Assembly (NCBI RefSeq): GCF_001314225.1
Contig: NZ_CP012697.1
Location: 4,464,001-4,528,000, forward strand
Length of the DNA: 64,000 bases
Direction: 5' to 3'
Source of the DNA: Microbacterium sp. No. 7
Lineage (GTDB): Bacteria > Actinomycetota > Actinomycetes > Actinomycetales > Microbacteriaceae
The stretch's first letter is position 1. Each line of letters opens with the position of its first letter. This document shows positions 62,250-64,000 of the stretch, piece by piece. Under the pieces are notes generated by a model. The model saw nothing but the letters and a program-made list of their open reading frames with translations, was not told the origin of the DNA and searched no databases. The position numbers and the translations under genes were made by a program.

Positions 62250-62332
62250 GGTCGTCCGTTCTGTGACGGGGCGGGAGGGAGGGGCCGCGGCCGAGGAGCG
62301 CGGGACGGATGCGAGGGGGACGGATGCCGTCA

Positions 62333-63337
62333 TCACAGCTCCAGCACGAGGCGGCCGCTCGCACACCGCGAGACGCAGATCATCATCGACTCGTTCTCGG
62401 CCCGCTCCTCGGGGGTGAGCACGCTGTCGCGGTGGTCGACCTCGCCGCTCACGACGCCCGTCTCGCACGTGCCGCACATGCCCTCGCGGCACGACGACGG
62501 CACGACGACGCCGCGCCTCTCGACGGCCTCGAGCACGCTGCATCCGGGCGGCACGCGGAAGGTCGCCCCCGACAGCGCGAGCGAGACCTCGAAGGGCCGG
62601 TCCTCGCGCGTGTCGAGCGAGCGCTGGCTGAACCGCTCGACGAACGCGTCGACGGCGGGCTGCTGCGCGCATGCCGCCTCGACGTCGTCGAGCAACCCCG
62701 CGGGTCCGCACGCGTACACGGCGGTGCCGCGCGGCAGGCCCGCGAGCTCGCGGTCGAGGGCGAGGCGCCCGTCGGCGCGCGACGCGTGGAGCGTGACCCG
62801 GTCGGGCGCCCACGCGCGCAGCACGTCGCCGTAGGCGAGGTCGTCCCGTGATCGCGCGGTGTAGATCACGCGCCACGGCCTGCCCGAGCGGCGCGCCTCG
62901 GCGGCGAGCGCGAGGATCGGCGTGATGCCGACGCCGGCGGCGACGAACACGTACTGCAGCGCGCGCACGAGGGGGAAGTGGTTGCGCGGGGGGCTGATCC
63001 ACGTCTCGCTGCCCGGGGTGAGCGCGGCGCGCGCGGCGCGCGATCCGCCGCGCCCGTCGTCGCGGCGGTCGATCGCGACGCGATAGCTCGCGAGGTCGCC
63101 GGGGTCGGAGCAGAGCGAGTACTGCCGCACGAGCCCGTTCGAGAGCCCGGGACCGCCCGGCAGGCCGAGGTCGATGTGGGCGCCCGGGGTCCACGCGGGC
63201 AGGGGCGCGCCGTCGGCGGCGACGAGCACGAACTCGTCGATGCGGTCGGTCAGCCGGCGACGTTCGGCGATGCGGACGACGATGGCGTCCGGGGCGAGGT
63301 CGGGCGCCTCGGGGGCGGCGATGGTGAGGTCGAGCAC
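62333..63337 (-). CDS. VanB/phthalate dioxygenase reductase-type oxidoreductase
   Basis: A 334-residue reductase with three domains: flavin (RQYSLCSDPGDLASYRVAID), NAD(P) (YVFVAAGVGITPILALAAEA, TAVYACGPAGLLDDVEAAC) and C-terminal plant-type 2Fe-2S (CREGMCGTCETG with the fourth Cys in MMICVSRC). This order is that of VanB-type reductases, which feed electrons to a Rieske oxygenase. No oxygenase gene is in the window, so the partner is elsewhere or beyond the right edge. Confidence 0.9.
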   Translation of the reverse strand: MLDLTIAAPEAPDLAPDAIVVRIAERRRLTDRIDEFVLVAADGAPLPAWTPGAHIDLGLPGGPGLSNGLVRQYSLCSDPGDLASYRVAIDRRDDGRGGSRAARAALTPGSETWISPPRNHFPLVRALQYVFVAAGVGITPILALAAEARRSGRPWRVIYTARSRDDLAYGDVLRAWAPDRVTLHASRADGRLALDRELAGLPRGTAVYACGPAGLLDDVEAACAQQPAVDAFVERFSQRSLDTREDRPFEVSLALSGATFRVPPGCSVLEAVERRGVVVPSSCREGMCGTCETGVVSGEVDHRDSVLTPEERAENESMMICVSRCASGRLVLEL

Positions 63338-63398
63338 GAAGATCTCCTGATGCGGATCTCCGTCATGCGGTCCAGTGGGGACGTCCCAGCCAAGGTCG

Positions 63399-64000
63399 TC
63401 AGTCGTCGGCCGCCGCCTGGACGATCAGCAGCCGTGCCACGCCGCCGTTGGTCACCCGTCGGCGGTGCGGCGTGCCGCCAGCGTAATAGAGGCTGTCGCC
63501 GGAACGCAATCGCACGACGTGATCGTCGCCGAGGTCGACCTCGACGTCGCCGGCGATGACGAAGATCCACTCGTCCTGCGGATGCACGTAGTACGGGCCG
63601 AACTCGTCGCGCCGCTGGATGATCTCCTGCGGGAAGAACGCCGCCTTCCCGCGCACGAGCAGACGGGAATAGCCGTCGGCGTCGACGCCGTCCGACTGGG
63701 GGATGCGGGCGCCGCGGTCGCCCGGGATCACGTAGGCGCCCGGGGGCGTGCGCGGGGGCTCCGCCTCCCCGTCGTCGGCCGGATAGGCGGCGAGCAGCAG
63801 GTCGACCTGCGTCGTCTCGAGCGCCTGCGCGATGCGCTCGAGCGTGAGCATGCTGGGCCGCGCGAGCCCGCGCTCGAGCTGCGACAGGAAGGGATGCGAG
63901 AGATCGGCGCGCGCCGCGAGGCGCTGCAGCGTCAGGCCCTGCGCGCGACGGCGGCGACGGATCTCGGCCCCCAGCGACAGCTGAGCGGGGTCGGGGGTGT
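63399..64000 (-). CDS. XRE-family regulator with C-terminal cupin (5' end outside the window)
   Basis: An open frame enters from the right edge. The first visible residues (LSLGAEIRRRRRAQGLTLQR, then LSHPFLSQLERGLARPSM) form an XRE helix-turn-helix. The C-terminal cupin shows YVHPQDEWIFVIAGDVEVDL, GDSLYYAGGTPHRRRVTN and ends LLIVQAAADD. About 200 residues are visible. The ATG at 63851 lies inside the HTH and cannot be the start. Such regulators often control amine or aromatic-acid catabolic operons, here the reductase and oxidase genes downstream. Confidence 0.85.
   Translation of the reverse strand, partial: TPDPAQLSLGAEIRRRRRAQGLTLQRLAARADLSHPFLSQLERGLARPSMLTLERIAQALETTQVDLLLAAYPADDGEAEPPRTPPGAYVIPGDRGARIPQSDGVDADGYSRLLVRGKAAFFPQEIIQRRDEFGPYYVHPQDEWIFVIAGDVEVDLGDDHVVRLRSGDSLYYAGGTPHRRRVTNGGVARLLIVQAAADD

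Noticed and set aside
63399..63851. 150-residue cupin-only protein starting at ATG 63851
   Set aside because: The frame continues upstream to the window edge and encodes a clear XRE helix-turn-helix, so the ATG is internal and the gene is 5' truncated by the window.

Overview
The window comes from a high-GC Gram-positive actinobacterium, most likely a Microbacteriaceae (Microbacterium-like). This rests on the very high GC content, codons ending in G or C, frequent GTG starts, many leaderless promoters, an actinobacterial gene repertoire and the very frequent heptamer GGATGCC/GGCATCC. The genus is an inference. I see no rRNA, tRNA, prophage or insertion sequence, and no CRISPR array.

Layout. 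1-2023 (minus): two fused ABC half-transporters, the outer one cut by the window edge, with a Fur/Zur-like box over the start and a DtxR/IdeR-like box upstream. 2276-4023: sufS-sufU. 4256-6400: DEAD-box RNA helicase with a long leader. 6560-7603 (minus): radical SAM protein with a LexA-like box. 7732-10272: membrane-anchored VanY-type peptidase with a huge charged coiled coil. 10403-14264: polytopic membrane protein and a membrane-cupredoxin-NirK fusion, facing a SufR-like Fe-S regulator (14410-15024). 15058-20305: molybdenum cofactor genes (moaE; moaD, DUF6457, mobA, moaC, moeA, moeB). 20574-22123: an accessory clpP pair, the second lacking the active-site Ser, beside a ClgR/PopR-type regulator. 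22559-26068: molybdate-binding HTH protein and modABC. 26643-27803: acyl-CoA dehydrogenase. 27887-32611 (minus): ECF transporter genes enclosing a siderophore-interacting protein. 33303-39796: CstA-YbdD, a LytS/LytR two-component system and an SSS symporter with its small partner, probably a pyruvate/short-chain carboxylate uptake module. 40013-42733: DUF3516-type helicase. 42966-48868: GH3 lipoprotein, DUF3052-like, DUF1697, nitroreductase, RecQ, Uma2. 48858-53616: LysR regulator divergent from putA. 53771-55855: acyl-CoA oxidase. 55949-60683: AAA ATPase, DNA-3-methyladenine glycosylase I, UvrA-like ABC ATPase. 60900-64000 (minus): XRE-cupin regulator, VanB-type reductase and FAD-linked oxidase.

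The most unusual feature is a set of small repeat arrays in many intergenic gaps and inside several genes. Each family has a short conserved phrase repeated at a fixed period (19, 19, 20 or 21 bp), usually with a run of forward copies followed by a run of reverse copies. The 21-bp family (core CGCGAGGGTGCY plus 9 variable bases) occurs at five loci in 64 kb, one of them in frame within the DUF3516 helicase. Simpler inverted-repeat families lie in other gaps and in the linkers of the ECF ATPase and RecQ.

How the parts may fit together: modABC with its regulator, the moco genes and nirK suggest anaerobic nitrogen-oxide respiration. moaA and the molybdoenzymes themselves are not in the window. 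The metal-linked ABC, sufSU, SIP and ECF genes suggest iron/Fe-S homeostasis.
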